Assembly (NCBI GenBank): GCA_017535315.1
Contig: JAFXUD010000067.1
Span: 1 to 64,000, forward strand
Origin: Victivallales bacterium
Lineage (GTDB): Bacteria; Verrucomicrobiota; Lentisphaeria; Oligosphaerales; Oligosphaeraceae
Direction: 5' to 3'
DNA length: 64,000 nt
Each line of letters starts with the position of its first letter. Position 1 is the first letter of the stretch. The position numbers and the translations under genes are program-made. Shown here piece by piece: positions 33,959 to 43,161 of the stretch. The notes under the pieces were generated by a model, which saw only the letters and a program-made list of their open reading frames with translations, was not told where the DNA came from and ran no database searches.

Positions 33959-36772
33959 GTGAAACGGTTCCTTTGTGTTGCTTTCCTTATTGCCAACGCG
34001 TCGCTTTTTGCGGCGCAGGACGAGTTTGATCCGAAATCTCCGCGTCGAATCCAAATTGGTGAAACGCCCTTGGTGACGTTGGCTCTTGGCGGTAAGCCGC
34101 TTTTTGACATTGTGCATGGGGGCACTCCTTCAGCCAAGTTTGCTGCCACTGAACTAGCGGATGTGCTGGCGCTGGCACTGGAGGCACGCCCCAAAGTCAT
34201 CGCGGAGCCATCAGGGGACAGGCCCTGCATCATGGTTGGCGTACGGCAGGCTGAGGGAATCGACAGAGACGGTTTCATTATCCGCACAGAGGACAATAGA
34301 CTCCATATCTATGGCAAGGACGACCCGACACGACGCCTGATAAAGGACTCCTTTGGTTATCGTGAATCCCCAGACAGGGGAACCCTCAACGGAGTCTATG
34401 ATTTTCTGGAGCGTTTCGCTGGAGTCCATTTCTTCTTCCCTGGTGAAATGGGCACCATCGTGCCTCGTCTGCAGGATTGGTCGATTCCCACCATTGATAT
34501 CATGGACCGTCCTGACTTTACATACCGCCATTTAAAAATGCCTGACGAATGGAGTGCGGAGGAGGCGAAGCGTGCTTCGTTCCGCCTAAGGAGCTCCAGT
34601 ACGACCATTCCCAACTGCCATGGCCTGGCCTTTCTTGGGCTTATCCAGCGGTTCAAGGAGAGCCACCCCGAATATTTTGCATTGATGGACAATGGGCTTC
34701 GCCACTATGATACGAATGCGGCGCGCCGTTCATCGAGAATGGGGCATATTTGCCTGTCCAGTGGGGTTCGGGAGGTCATTGCGGAAGATGCCATAGCCTT
34801 TTTGTCTGGGCACCCTGCGGCGGAACGCGGGGTTTGTCCCCCGAATGGGAAGATTGGCTGGTCGCACTCTCGTTTTCCTGCTGGAATGCCCTATTTTAAC
34901 ATCATGCCCAACGACAGTTATTACAGATGTCGTTGCGAAAACTGCTGGCCGCACTACTCGCAAGGCGCCCAGGAGACCAGCAATTTCACCTGGGCATTCT
35001 TCAATGAGATTGCCCGCAAGGTGAAGGCATCTGGTGTTCATGGACGGTTAACCACGATGGCATACGACGGCTATCGTCTTGTGCCTGACATGCCTATTGA
35101 GGACAATATCCTAGTCATGCTTGCTCTGCGGGGACCCTGGAACGAACAGAATCCAACCGCGCAAAAGTGGGGACTGGAGTTGCTTCAGGCATGGAACAAA
35201 AAAATCAACCGCAAGCTTTGGCTTTGGACATATCCATCCAAATTCCACCTGGACATGCCTGGACTTCCCAATGTCGCGCCACGCGCCTTCTATACATTCT
35301 ACAAAAGCTGCCAGCCCTGGATTTTTGGTGCCTACCTTGAGGCGGAGACTGACAGCGCCGCATTCACCTACCTTAACTTCTACGTTTTCAGCCGCCTCGC
35401 TTGGGACAACTCCATTTCCTTAGACAGTATCCTCTCGGATTACTACCAGACCATGTTCGGTCCAGCAGGCGATACCCTCAGACTCTTTGACGAGAATCTG
35501 GAGGCAAACTGGATGAAGGTTGTGACGCCCTTTGTGGATACGGACGAAGGTCCTGTTGCGCACCCACCCGCCACCTCCGTCATCTGGAATGAAATCTACA
35601 CGCCTGATTTCCTTGCTGAACAGGGGAGCCTCCTTGACAAGGCTGCAGATATTCTGAAGAACCATCCCGACGAGGCAAAGCGACTGCTTTTTTACCGTCA
35701 GCAATACCACGAACCCATTTTAGTCCAGCGGGAAGCCTGGCTTGCCGAAAACCGAACACGTGACCATTGGGTCGCGTACCCGCCTTGCAAGCTCACCCTT
35801 ATCCCGAAGGGAGGGAAGGCGGAGGTCAGAACAACGGTTTCAATCACCGAAGAGGAAAATGACTGGCATTTTTCCTTTGACGCGGAAGAGCCATTTGTCG
35901 AAAAGATACCGCTAGTCAATCGTCCGCATGATGACAGAAATGTCTGGGCCGATGGTTGTCTGACCATCTTTTTGGACCCCGCGTGCTCCCGTCAGGACTA
36001 TTTCCAAATCGAGTTTTCTCCTTCTGGAAGTTTGACGGATCTGCGTCATTTTGGGGGCAAAAGCGATTATGGATGGGAGAGTCAAGCGAAGGTCACATGC
36101 ACGATTCAGCCAGGAAAAGGGTGGCTAGCTGACATCCGTATTCCGAAGGCTGCAATTGGAACCGTTTTGCCTGATGGTATGGGCATGAACTTCATGCGCT
36201 ATCGCGTCATACCTGGTGTGAGCGTCCAGACGACCACCTACCAATGGAATCCATCTGGTAAATCCCCCCATGCGCCAGTCAATTGGGGGCGGCTTTTGCC
36301 TGGGGCCACCGAGCCGCCGTCTCTGATTCTGAATGGCGATTTTGATGGGGAACCCAGGCCTGGCTCGCGGTCGCTTGGCAAGGAAAGAGCCTGGTTTAAT
36401 GCAAGCGAATTTCGTCTGGACAAGGAGGAGTTTATCACGAATGGCCAATGCCTTGTCATGTTGCCGAATGACAAGGTCGCACAGTATATGCCTGCCTTGA
36501 AGCCCAATGCGAAATATCGACTTAGTTTCTACGCCAAGGTGGCGGATGTTGAGGGCACTGGACTTTATGTCAAGCTTGACGAAGGCAGCGGATATGTCAC
36601 TACGTGGCCAAAGGTTCCGCTAAAGGGAGGATCGCCTTGGCGACGATACGAGACGATCTTAAGCACAAACGACAATATTGGACGTGATTCACGTCCATAT
36701 CTCCGTTTCCAGTTTCCCGCCACCAACGGCAAGGCATGGGTGGACCATGTTCGAATGGTTGAATTGCCCTAA
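33959..36772 (+). CDS. Secreted DUF4838 protein with C-terminal carbohydrate-binding modules
   Basis: About 937 residues with a signal peptide ending near SLFAAQ. An alpha-glucuronidase-type N-terminal domain (residues 30-140) leads to the DUF4838 barrel (about 190-500; ECRCENCWPHYS-type Cys pair as CRCENC, then NRKLWLWTYPSKF). Residues about 600-760 resemble a CBM9-like domain (VWADGCLTIFLDP, GWLADIRIPKAAIG). The final 150 residues resemble a CBM4/9-type jellyroll (LILNGDFDG, YRLSFYAKV, WVDHVRMVE). A polysaccharide-active surface enzyme is likely. I start at GTG 33959 with GGAGG at 33946-33950; GTG 33944 is the longer alternative. The RBS begins 2 bases after the CTAG flank of element D. Confidence 0.82.
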   Translation: MKRFLCVAFLIANASLFAAQDEFDPKSPRRIQIGETPLVTLALGGKPLFDIVHGGTPSAKFAATELADVLALALEARPKVIAEPSGDRPCIMVGVRQAEGIDRDGFIIRTEDNRLHIYGKDDPTRRLIKDSFGYRESPDRGTLNGVYDFLERFAGVHFFFPGEMGTIVPRLQDWSIPTIDIMDRPDFTYRHLKMPDEWSAEEAKRASFRLRSSSTTIPNCHGLAFLGLIQRFKESHPEYFALMDNGLRHYDTNAARRSSRMGHICLSSGVREVIAEDAIAFLSGHPAAERGVCPPNGKIGWSHSRFPAGMPYFNIMPNDSYYRCRCENCWPHYSQGAQETSNFTWAFFNEIARKVKASGVHGRLTTMAYDGYRLVPDMPIEDNILVMLALRGPWNEQNPTAQKWGLELLQAWNKKINRKLWLWTYPSKFHLDMPGLPNVAPRAFYTFYKSCQPWIFGAYLEAETDSAAFTYLNFYVFSRLAWDNSISLDSILSDYYQTMFGPAGDTLRLFDENLEANWMKVVTPFVDTDEGPVAHPPATSVIWNEIYTPDFLAEQGSLLDKAADILKNHPDEAKRLLFYRQQYHEPILVQREAWLAENRTRDHWVAYPPCKLTLIPKGGKAEVRTTVSITEEENDWHFSFDAEEPFVEKIPLVNRPHDDRNVWADGCLTIFLDPACSRQDYFQIEFSPSGSLTDLRHFGGKSDYGWESQAKVTCTIQPGKGWLADIRIPKAAIGTVLPDGMGMNFMRYRVIPGVSVQTTTYQWNPSGKSPHAPVNWGRLLPGATEPPSLILNGDFDGEPRPGSRSLGKERAWFNASEFRLDKEEFITNGQCLVMLPNDKVAQYMPALKPNAKYRLSFYAKVADVEGTGLYVKLDEGSGYVTTWPKVPLKGGSPWRRYETILSTNDNIGRDSRPYLRFQFPATNGKAWVDHVRMVELP

Positions 36773-36773
36773 T

Positions 36774-37015
36774 ATAGCTTTTGTTCAGCGCTATATCCCT
36801 CACGAGGGTAGGTAACGGCAACGTTTTTGTTGCACCTTTGCGGGCGCGGATTCTAGGGGGCGTGACATCCGCAGACTGCGCGCCCTTTCGGGCGCTTGCC
36901 AGCGGTTACGTATGGTCGCGCACTTCGTGCGCTGCCGCTTCGCGGCTTCCGTAAACTACCCTTGGGGACAGGGCATTGTTCAGAGTTATTTGTATTCGGC
37001 CATCTGTCCCCACCC
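36774..37015. repeat. Cluster of hairpins between two operons
   Basis: No gene is seen in this stretch. It contains an inverted repeat of ATATAGC, then GCGCCC/GGGCGC, GCGCAC/GTGCGC and GCCGC/GCGGC stems with TTTC or TTCG loops (36880-36950). It also has an outer inverted pair GGGTAGGTAACGG / CCGTAAACTACCC and GGGGACAG (36964) / CTGTCCCC (37004). It may be another degenerate element or a bidirectional terminator region. Confidence 0.55.
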
Positions 37016-37033
37016 TAATTCCACATGGAATTA
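37016..37033. repeat. Perfect 18-bp palindrome at the end of the pilin array
   Basis: TAATTCCACATGGAATTA is self-complementary and includes the stop codon of the last pilin-like gene (37031-37033). No T-run follows on the minus strand. Confidence 0.75.
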
Positions 37034-37717
37034 ATATTTGGTTCGCCACATGATGTTGTTGTATGCGCTGTCTGTCTTTGCCTCGACATGGGCGTCCATC
37101 ATGAGGGCGTTGTAGGCGTTGTTGTGACGGAATTTGACGTTGCAGCTGGAATCATTCTTATTGACGTACTTGGGGTATTGGTCGCTGTCTGATTTGCCTT
37201 CATCTGTTGTGAGCCAGGCGTATGTAAAGCAACTGCCGTCGCTGGCGCTGATGGTCTGGGAAGGTTTTTTGAAGGAGTTGAGTTTTTTTGCGGTTCCACT
37301 TGAGGAAGGGGTGCCGCAAAGCCACCAGGCGCGCCCGTAGGAGTACTCCAGAGTGGACTCATAGGTGACGGAACTTGTGGATGGCGGACGATAGGTATTG
37401 TAGGTGTTTGGCACGTCCGAATCGCAGAGATAGCACTTGATGTCCCCGACATAATTGGTGAGGACATCATACCAGGTGTACATGAGACTGTCGTCACCGC
37501 CCGATTGTTTCGAGTAAGTATAGGCGTAGCAGTTGTAGTTCTTGAAGTCGCCAGAGTAGCTGACCATCGCCAGACCGAGCTGTTTCAGGTTGTTGATGCA
37601 GCTGATGGCTTCCGCTTTTTCGCGTGCCTTGGAGAGGGCTGGGAGGAGCATGGCGGCCAAGATGGCGATGATGCCGATGACGACCAACAGTTCTATCAAA
37701 GTGAATCTCTTTTTCAT
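37031..37717 (-). CDS. Pilin-like protein, array member 1 (distal)
   Basis: About 228 residues. It starts [20 protein letters not shown] and has the array's conserved framework: four Cys (in SCINN, NYNCY, LCDSD and SSCNVKF), [20 protein letters not shown], and the C-terminal [15 protein letters not shown]. The last is an H-X9-DA variant of the usual H-X9-DG. I use ATG 37717, preceded by AAGGAC at 9 bases; the ATG at 37726 directly abuts that RBS. It is the last gene of the seven-gene unit and has the most divergent loops. Confidence 0.9.
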   Translation of the reverse strand: MKKRFTLIELLVVIGIIAILAAMLLPALSKAREKAEAISCINNLKQLGLAMVSYSGDFKNYNCYAYTYSKQSGGDDSLMYTWYDVLTNYVGDIKCYLCDSDVPNTYNTYRPPSTSSVTYESTLEYSYGRAWWLCGTPSSSGTAKKLNSFKKPSQTISASDGSCFTYAWLTTDEGKSDSDQYPKYVNKNDSSCNVKFRHNNAYNALMMDAHVEAKTDSAYNNIMWRTKY

Positions 37718-37750
37718 GCTTGGCATGTCCTTTTTGATTTGGTATTGGGA

Positions 37751-38422
37751 TTAGTATTTGGTTCGCCACATGATGTTGTAGTAGTTGCTGTCCGTCTTGG
37801 CCTCGACATGGGCGTCCATCATCAAGGCGTTGTAGGCGTTGTTGTGTCGGAATTTAACCAGGCAGTTGGCGTTCCCCTTGGTGACGGAGGGGGCGTATTC
37901 ATCGCTGACATCCTTGTGTTCATCCGTGTCATGCCATGCATAGGTGAAGGAGCCGCCGTCGCAGGCGCTGATGGTCTGGGATGGCTTCTTGAAGGCGTTC
38001 AGCTTCTTCATGCCATGAGCATTTTCGCATCCACCAAGCCACCAGGCGCGCCCGTAGGATGCCTCCAGGGTGCTTTCGTAGGTGACCCTGTCTGTGGAGG
38101 TTGGACGGAGTGTTGTGACAGTATATGGCACGTCGGAATCGCAGACATAGCATTTGATGTCGCCGACATAGTTGGTCAGGGCGTCAATCCAGGTGTAGCG
38201 GACGGTTTGGTTTTCCGCATATGTGTATGTGTAGCAGTTGTAGTTTTTGAAGTCGGAAGAATAGCTGACCATAGCCAGTCCGAACTGCTTGAGGTTGTTG
38301 ATGCAGCTGATGGCCTCCGCTTTTTCGCGTGCCTTGGAGAGAGCGGGGAGGAGCATGGCGGCCAAGATGGCGATGATGCCAATGACGACAAGAAGCTCGA
38401 TGAGCGTGAATCTCTTTTTCAT
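37751..38422 (-). CDS. Pilin-like protein, array member 2
   Basis: 223 residues with the same prepilin N-terminus and H-X9-DA ending ([15 protein letters not shown]). It is closest to array member 3: both have the short first loop [10 protein letters not shown] / [10 protein letters not shown] and the [13 protein letters not shown] block. The RBS AAGGAT lies 10 bases before the ATG. It is separated from member 1 by 33 bases. Confidence 0.92.
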   Translation of the reverse strand: MKKRFTLIELLVVIGIIAILAAMLLPALSKAREKAEAISCINNLKQFGLAMVSYSSDFKNYNCYTYTYAENQTVRYTWIDALTNYVGDIKCYVCDSDVPYTVTTLRPTSTDRVTYESTLEASYGRAWWLGGCENAHGMKKLNAFKKPSQTISACDGGSFTYAWHDTDEHKDVSDEYAPSVTKGNANCLVKFRHNNAYNALMMDAHVEAKTDSNYYNIMWRTKY

Positions 38423-38444
38423 GCTTTACAGATCCTTTTTTAGG

Positions 38445-39116
38445 TTAGTATTTGGTTCGCCACATGATGTTGTAGTAGTTGCTGTCCGTCTTGGCTTCGA
38501 CGTGGGCATCCATCATGAGGGCGTTATAGGCATTGTTGTGTCGGAACTCAACATTACAACTGCTATTGCCCTTGGTGACGGTCGGTGCGTATTTGTCGCT
38601 GACTTCCTTGCCTTCATCAGTGGTTTGCCATGCATATGTGTAATAATTTCCATCGCATACGCTGATGGTCTGGGATGGCTTCTTGAAGGCGTTGAGTTTC
38701 TTCATGGACTTGGAACTTTCGCAGCCGCCAATCCACCATGCACGTCCATAGGATGCATTCAGGGTGCTTTCATAGGTGACCCTGTCCGTGGAGGTTGGAC
38801 GAAGGTCTGTGATAGTATATGGCACGTCGGAATCGCAGACATAGCACTTGATGTCACCGACATAGTTGGTCAGAACGTCAATCCAGGTGTAGCAGACGGT
38901 TTGGTTTTCCGCGCGGGTATAGGTGTAGCAGTTGTAGTTCTTGAAGTCGGAAGAGTAGCTGACCATAGCCAGCCCGAACTGCTTGAGGTTATTGATGCAG
39001 CTGATCGCCTCCGCCTTTTCGCGCGCCTTGGAGAGTGCGGGGAGGAGCATGGCGGCCAGGATGGCGATGATGCCGATGACAACCAGAAGCTCAATCAGAG
39101 TAAATCTCTTTTTCAT
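38445..39116 (-). CDS. Pilin-like protein, array member 3
   Basis: 223 residues. ATG 39116 has AAGGAA 6 bases upstream; the frame is open to 39266 only because it reads through the end of member 4. The conserved four-Cys framework and the C-terminal NIMWRTKY are present. It differs from member 2 mainly in the loop [14 protein letters not shown] and in RPTSTD-flanking positions, which suggests a recent duplication. Confidence 0.92.
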   Translation of the reverse strand: MKKRFTLIELLVVIGIIAILAAMLLPALSKAREKAEAISCINNLKQFGLAMVSYSSDFKNYNCYTYTRAENQTVCYTWIDVLTNYVGDIKCYVCDSDVPYTITDLRPTSTDRVTYESTLNASYGRAWWIGGCESSKSMKKLNAFKKPSQTISVCDGNYYTYAWQTTDEGKEVSDKYAPTVTKGNSSCNVEFRHNNAYNALMMDAHVEAKTDSNYYNIMWRTKY

Positions 39117-39129
39117 GCTAGATTCCTTC

Positions 39130-39816
39130 TCAGTTTTTCGTTCGCCACATGATGTTGTAGAAGTTGCTGTCTGTCTTGGCTTCGACGTGGGCGTCGAACA
39201 TGAGAGCGTTGTAGGCGTTGTTGTGGCGGAACTTGACTTTGCAACTGGCATTGTCTTTTGTGACATATTGGGCGAAGACGTCGCTGGTCATCGACTGTCC
39301 GTTTGTGTCCCATGTAGTCCAGTCCGAATAAGAGTAGGTGCTTCCGTCGCAGACGCTGATGGTCTGTGAGGGCTTTTTAAAGGCGTTCATCTTATACATG
39401 TTGCCTCTGCCGCTACCGCCGAGCCACCAGGCGCGTCCGTAGGAGGATTCGAGGGGATTGTCGTAGGTGGTAGAGCTGGTGGATGGCGGGCGCATGTCAC
39501 TGTATGTATTGGGCACCTCCGAATCGCAGATGTAGCTTTTGGAATCGCCGACGTAGTTGATGATGCCGTCCATCCAGACGTAGCGAATCTGATCATCGCC
39601 AGCGGTACCAGAATAGGTATAAGTGTAGCAGTTGTAGTTTTTGAAGTCGCCAGAGTAGCTGACCATGGCGAGTCCAATCTGCTTGAGGTTGTTGATGCAG
39701 GCGATAGCCTCCGCCTTTTCACGGGCCTTGGAGAGGGCGGGGAGAAGCATGGCGGCCAGGATGGCGATGATGCCGATGACAACCAGAAGTTCAATCAGGG
39801 TGAATCTTTTTTTCAT
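39130..39816 (-). CDS. Pilin-like protein, array member 4
   Basis: 228 residues. It belongs to the second subgroup of the array ([41 protein letters not shown]). Loop 1 is [13 protein letters not shown] and loop 3 is [12 protein letters not shown]. An AAAGGA lies just before the ATG. Same fold and presumed export route as its neighbours. Confidence 0.92.
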   Translation of the reverse strand: MKKRFTLIELLVVIGIIAILAAMLLPALSKAREKAEAIACINNLKQIGLAMVSYSGDFKNYNCYTYTYSGTAGDDQIRYVWMDGIINYVGDSKSYICDSEVPNTYSDMRPPSTSSTTYDNPLESSYGRAWWLGGSGRGNMYKMNAFKKPSQTISVCDGSTYSYSDWTTWDTNGQSMTSDVFAQYVTKDNASCKVKFRHNNAYNALMFDAHVEAKTDSNFYNIMWRTKN

Positions 39817-39847
39817 TGTCCTTTACCTTGTCACAATCAGAAATAAT

Positions 39848-40528
39848 TTATTTTGTACGCCACATGATATCGCTGTAGTTGCTGTCCATTTTGGCTTCGA
39901 CATGTGCATCGAACATAAGGGCGTTGTAGGCGTTGTTATGGCGGAATTGCAGATTGCATGAGGAATGGCCCTTGGTGACATAGGGGGCGAAGACGTCATT
40001 TGGGATGATTCTGCCGTTGTCTTTCCAGATAGTCCAGCTTGCATACGAGTAAGCGTTTCCATCCGTGGCGTTGATAGTCTGCGACGGTTTTTTGAAGGCG
40101 TTCATCTTGAGCCTGTTGGCAGTGCAGTCACCGCAGAGCCACCAGGCGCGCCCATAGGAGTATTCGAGGGGATTGTCGTAGGTGGTGGTACTGGTGGATG
40201 GCGGACGCATGGTAGTGACGGTTTTGGGTACATCGGAGTCGCAGACATAGCTTCTTGAATCGCCGAGATAGTTGATGATGCCGTCCATCCAGGTATAGCG
40301 GATTGCATCTGAACCAGACCCCGAACTGGAGTAGATATAGCAGTTGTAGTTGTTGTAGTCGGAGGAATAGCCGACCATTGCGAGTCCAATTTGCTTGAGG
40401 TTGTTGATGCAAGCGACGGCCTCCGCCTTTTCGCGTGCCTTGGAGAGTGCGGGGAGGAGCATGGCGGCCAGGACGGCGATGATGGCGATGACAACCAGAA
40501 GCTCAATCAGAGTAAATCTCTTTTTCAT
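39848..40528 (-). CDS. Pilin-like protein, array member 5
   Basis: About 226 residues. The start is taken at ATG 40528 ([13 protein letters not shown]), not at the upstream ATG 40564 that only extends the frame. Loop 1 is [12 protein letters not shown] and loop 3 is [12 protein letters not shown], with two additional Cys. The ending is [18 protein letters not shown], again H-X9-DA. Confidence 0.92.
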   Translation of the reverse strand: MKKRFTLIELLVVIAIIAVLAAMLLPALSKAREKAEAVACINNLKQIGLAMVGYSSDYNNYNCYIYSSSGSGSDAIRYTWMDGIINYLGDSRSYVCDSDVPKTVTTMRPPSTSTTTYDNPLEYSYGRAWWLCGDCTANRLKMNAFKKPSQTINATDGNAYSYASWTIWKDNGRIIPNDVFAPYVTKGHSSCNLQFRHNNAYNALMFDAHVEAKMDSNYSDIMWRTK

Positions 40529-40560
40529 TTTGTGGTTTCTTCCTATTCTTTTCCAGACAA

Positions 40561-41253
40561 TCATTTTTTAGTGCGCCACATGATGTCGTTGTAATTGCTG
40601 TCCATCTTGGCCTCGACGTGTGCGTCGAACATGAGGGAGTTGTAGGCGTTGTTGTGGCGGAATTTGACGTTGCAGGTGGAGCTGGTCTTGTTGACGAATG
40701 GTGCGAAGGCGTCATTTGGGATGGTTCTGCCGTTGGTGTCCCAAGTCGTCCAGGTGGCGTAGGTGTATGTGCTCCCGTCAGTGACGCTGTTGGTCTGGGA
40801 TGGTTTTTTGAAGGCGTTCATCTTCAGCATAGTGGCTGAACTGCCTCCAAGCCACCAGGCACGCCCGTAGGAGTATTCGAGGGGGTTGTCGTAGGTTGTG
40901 GAGCTGGTTGATGACGGGCGTCTGCTGGAATGGGTGTTTGGCACCTCCGAATCGCAAAGATAGATTTTGGAATCGCCGACATAGTTGATGAGGGCATCCA
41001 TCCAGGTATATTGAATGGCATCGCCATCACTGTCGCCATCGACGCCAGAATAGACGTACGTATAGCAGTTGTAGTTTTTGAAGTCGGAGGAGTAGTTGAC
41101 CATGGCGAGGCCGATTTGCTTGAGGTTGTTGATGCATGCGACAGCCTCCGCCTTTTCGCGTGCCTTGGAGAGTGCGGGGAGAAGCATGGCGGCCAGGATG
41201 GCGATGATACCGATGACGACAAGTAGTTCAATGAGAGTGAATCTTTTTTTCAT
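40561..41253 (-). CDS. Pilin-like protein, array member 6
   Basis: About 230 residues. The start is at ATG 41253 with AGGAG 6 bases upstream. Loop 1 is long and acidic ([15 protein letters not shown]) and loop 3 is [11 protein letters not shown]. It is very similar to member 7 from [10 protein letters not shown] to the C-terminus, so these two form the most recent pair. Confidence 0.92.
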   Translation of the reverse strand: MKKRFTLIELLVVIGIIAILAAMLLPALSKAREKAEAVACINNLKQIGLAMVNYSSDFKNYNCYTYVYSGVDGDSDGDAIQYTWMDALINYVGDSKIYLCDSEVPNTHSSRRPSSTSSTTYDNPLEYSYGRAWWLGGSSATMLKMNAFKKPSQTNSVTDGSTYTYATWTTWDTNGRTIPNDAFAPFVNKTSSTCNVKFRHNNAYNSLMFDAHVEAKMDSNYNDIMWRTKK

Positions 41254-41299
41254 TATTGACTCCTGCTTGGAAGGTTGTGATTTAGTGAAGGCTGGAACG

Positions 41300-41992
41300 C
41301 TATGGATATTTGGGACGCCACATGATATCGTTGTAGTTGCTGTCCATTTTGGCCTCGACATGTGCGTCGAACATGAGGGAGTTGTAGGCATTGTTGTGGC
41401 GAAACTTAACTTTGCAGGTGGAACTGCTCTTGTTGACGTATGATGCGAAGGCGTCGTTTGGGATGGTTCTGCCGTTGGTGTCCCAAGTCGTCCAGGAAGC
41501 GTAGGAGAAGGTGCTTCCGTCGGTGACGCTGTTGGTCTGGGAAGGTTTCTTGAAGGCGTTCATTTTCAACTGACGGACGAAGTCACCGCCGAGCCACCAG
41601 GCACGCCCATAGGAGTATTCAAGCGGGTTGTCGTAGGTGGTGGAGCTGGTGGAAGGGGGTCGTCTAGTTGAAAGGGAGTTTGGCACCTCTGAATCGCAGA
41701 CGTAGATTTTGGGATCGCCGACGTAGTTGACGAGGGCGTCTAACCAGGTGTAACGTGGGGCTTCGTCGCTATCGTCATCGCTTCCCGAATAGACATATGT
41801 GTAGCAGTTGTAGTTTTTGAAGTCGGCGGAGTAGCCGACCATGGCGAGGCCGATCTGCTTGAGGTTGCTGATACATGCGACGGCCTCGGCTTTTTCGCGT
41901 GCCTTGGAGAGTGCGGGGAGGAGCATGGCGGCCAGGATGGCGATGATGCCGATGACGACCAGAAGCTCAATGAGGGTAAATCTTTTTTTCAT
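41300..41992 (-). CDS. Pilin-like protein, array member 7 (promoter-proximal)
   Basis: 230 residues and the first gene of the minus-strand array. Loop 1 is acidic ([14 protein letters not shown]), loop 2 NSLSTRRPP and loop 3 [11 protein letters not shown]. The C-terminus is [11 protein letters not shown] near-consensus promoter lies 46 bases upstream (42038-42065). The Shine-Dalgarno is weak, with only GGA before the ATG. Confidence 0.92.
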   Translation of the reverse strand: MKKRFTLIELLVVIGIIAILAAMLLPALSKAREKAEAVACISNLKQIGLAMVGYSADFKNYNCYTYVYSGSDDDSDEAPRYTWLDALVNYVGDPKIYVCDSEVPNSLSTRRPPSTSSTTYDNPLEYSYGRAWWLGGDFVRQLKMNAFKKPSQTNSVTDGSTFSYASWTTWDTNGRTIPNDAFASYVNKSSSTCKVKFRHNNAYNSLMFDAHVEAKMDSNYNDIMWRPKYP

Positions 41993-42037
41993 GGTTCCAG
42001 CGGAGGTTTTATGGGGTCAAATTACGCTTGTACAATA

Positions 42038-42065
42038 ATTATACGTATAGATTCTATTTTTTCAA
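42038..42065 (-). promoter_or_regulatory. Predicted strong sigma-70 promoter of the pilin array
   Basis: On the minus strand, TTGAAA (42060-42065), 16 bases, TATAAT (42038-42043). It is the only good promoter seen for all seven genes; the intergenic gaps are 13 to 46 bases. A-rich sequence lies upstream of the -35 box (42075-42098), resembling an UP element. Confidence 0.65.
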
Positions 42066-42104
42066 GGGAATTACGGAAAAAAATAAAAAAAAATAAGAAT
42101 CGAT

Positions 42105-42132
42105 TTGCAATATTTGAGGTCCCGTGTATATT
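42105..42132 (+). promoter_or_regulatory. Predicted sigma-70 promoter of the exosortase-substrate gene
   Basis: TTGCAA (42105-42110), 16 bases, TATATT (42127-42132). It diverges from the pilin-array promoter only about 40 bases away. A leader of about 95 bases precedes the ATG at 42234. Confidence 0.5.
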
Positions 42133-42233
42133 AGTTTTATCTTTGATTCAAAATAACGGTTTTAGTTGAAATAATTGTTCTGAAAATGGGTCCCCATGTA
42201 ATCGGGACTGGCATTCAAGGAGACACAAACACG

Positions 42234-43082
42234 ATGAAAAAGCTTTTAATGTCACTATTGCTAATGGTTGGATTTGCCTCCTTTGCTGGTGTAGTGGAGC
42301 CCTTTAAGCAGTTTACGCAAAATGATTATACTTTCAATCCTCGGACAGAGGAGGGACAGAACAATTATTATCAATCAATGATGACACTTAGCGTTAGCTC
42401 TGGTTCGGGTGTTTGGCTTTCGAATTTTGTCGATCATTGGGATTTGTCTGCTTATGAGTACAATCCTGTTGTAGATCTGCACGGTTTTGCATACGATATG
42501 AAGGGCAACCAGAAATATGGCTATATCGATCAAGCAGATCTGGCGAAACTTGCCGAAAAGAAGGGGGTTGACTTACATGATTTGCAGAAAGAAGACTATC
42601 AAGGCATTATCAAATGGGCGTCGAATAACAACGATCCTATTATGATCCAATATAATGATGATGCGGGACATACCAACGAGACTCAAGGCTATTTCTTGGA
42701 CTATTTTGAAAAGGATACGAATATTTACCTTGTTCTCACGACTCTTGAAGCTGATGGTGGTGAGGTTGTTGATGCCTACCAGTATGTGCAGGGTGGGGAT
42801 CCAAATGCCTATGATACTACTCTAGTCTCGCGTCAGATTACCGCGAATCCACAACTCGACCTTGCGGGTAATGTTAGAATCAATTACGGCCTTGACACCA
42901 CTCAACCTACCACTGGTCGTGAGTTTGTCTCAGTCTATGACAATGGCACTTACTCCAAAGATTTGGAGCGAGCCAGATATTCCTCCACAGGTGGACCGCT
43001 TCCAGGTGTCTTTTTTGCAGGTCTGCTTTCACTGGGCACGGTTTTCGGTGCTTCCAAGGTTAAGAGGCAGAAGCGTGCATAA
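42234..43082 (+). CDS. Secreted protein with PEP-CTERM-like C-terminal sorting signal (probable exosortase substrate)
   Basis: About 282 residues. The signal peptide MKKLLMSLLLMVGFASFAG is at the N-terminus. The centre is acidic and Asn/Tyr-rich with no family I recognise. The C-terminus reads GGPLPGVFFAGLLSLGTVFG and then a KVKRQKR basic tail: a short Pro/Gly motif, a hydrophobic helix and a positive cluster, which is the tripartite plan of exosortase-sorted proteins. The exosortase is encoded two genes downstream. I start at ATG 42234 with AAGGAG at 42217-42222. A terminator-like hairpin follows, so the substrate is probably made in excess of the sorting machinery. Confidence 0.75.
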   Translation: MKKLLMSLLLMVGFASFAGVVEPFKQFTQNDYTFNPRTEEGQNNYYQSMMTLSVSSGSGVWLSNFVDHWDLSAYEYNPVVDLHGFAYDMKGNQKYGYIDQADLAKLAEKKGVDLHDLQKEDYQGIIKWASNNNDPIMIQYNDDAGHTNETQGYFLDYFEKDTNIYLVLTTLEADGGEVVDAYQYVQGGDPNAYDTTLVSRQITANPQLDLAGNVRINYGLDTTQPTTGREFVSVYDNGTYSKDLERARYSSTGGPLPGVFFAGLLSLGTVFGASKVKRQKRA

Positions 43083-43115
43083 GTTAGTTGACAGCTTCAC
43101 ATAATTGAGCTTATG

Positions 43116-43156
43116 ACAGACTTCCTCCTAAACAGGTGGAAGTCTGTTCTGTTTTA
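43116..43156 (+). terminator. Intrinsic terminator/attenuator between substrate and sorting genes
   Basis: A 10-bp perfect stem ACAGACTTCC / GGAAGTCTGT (43116-43125 with 43138-43147) is followed by TCTGTTTT. The TPR gene starts at 43162, so transcription of the sorting genes would depend on read-through. Confidence 0.7.
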
Positions 43157-43161
43157 GCATT

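Noticed and set aside
37505-39369. Long plus-strand ORFs (up to 312 codons) across the pilin array
   Set aside because: They are antisense to the conserved pilin-like genes, repeat because those genes repeat, and have no independent start signals.
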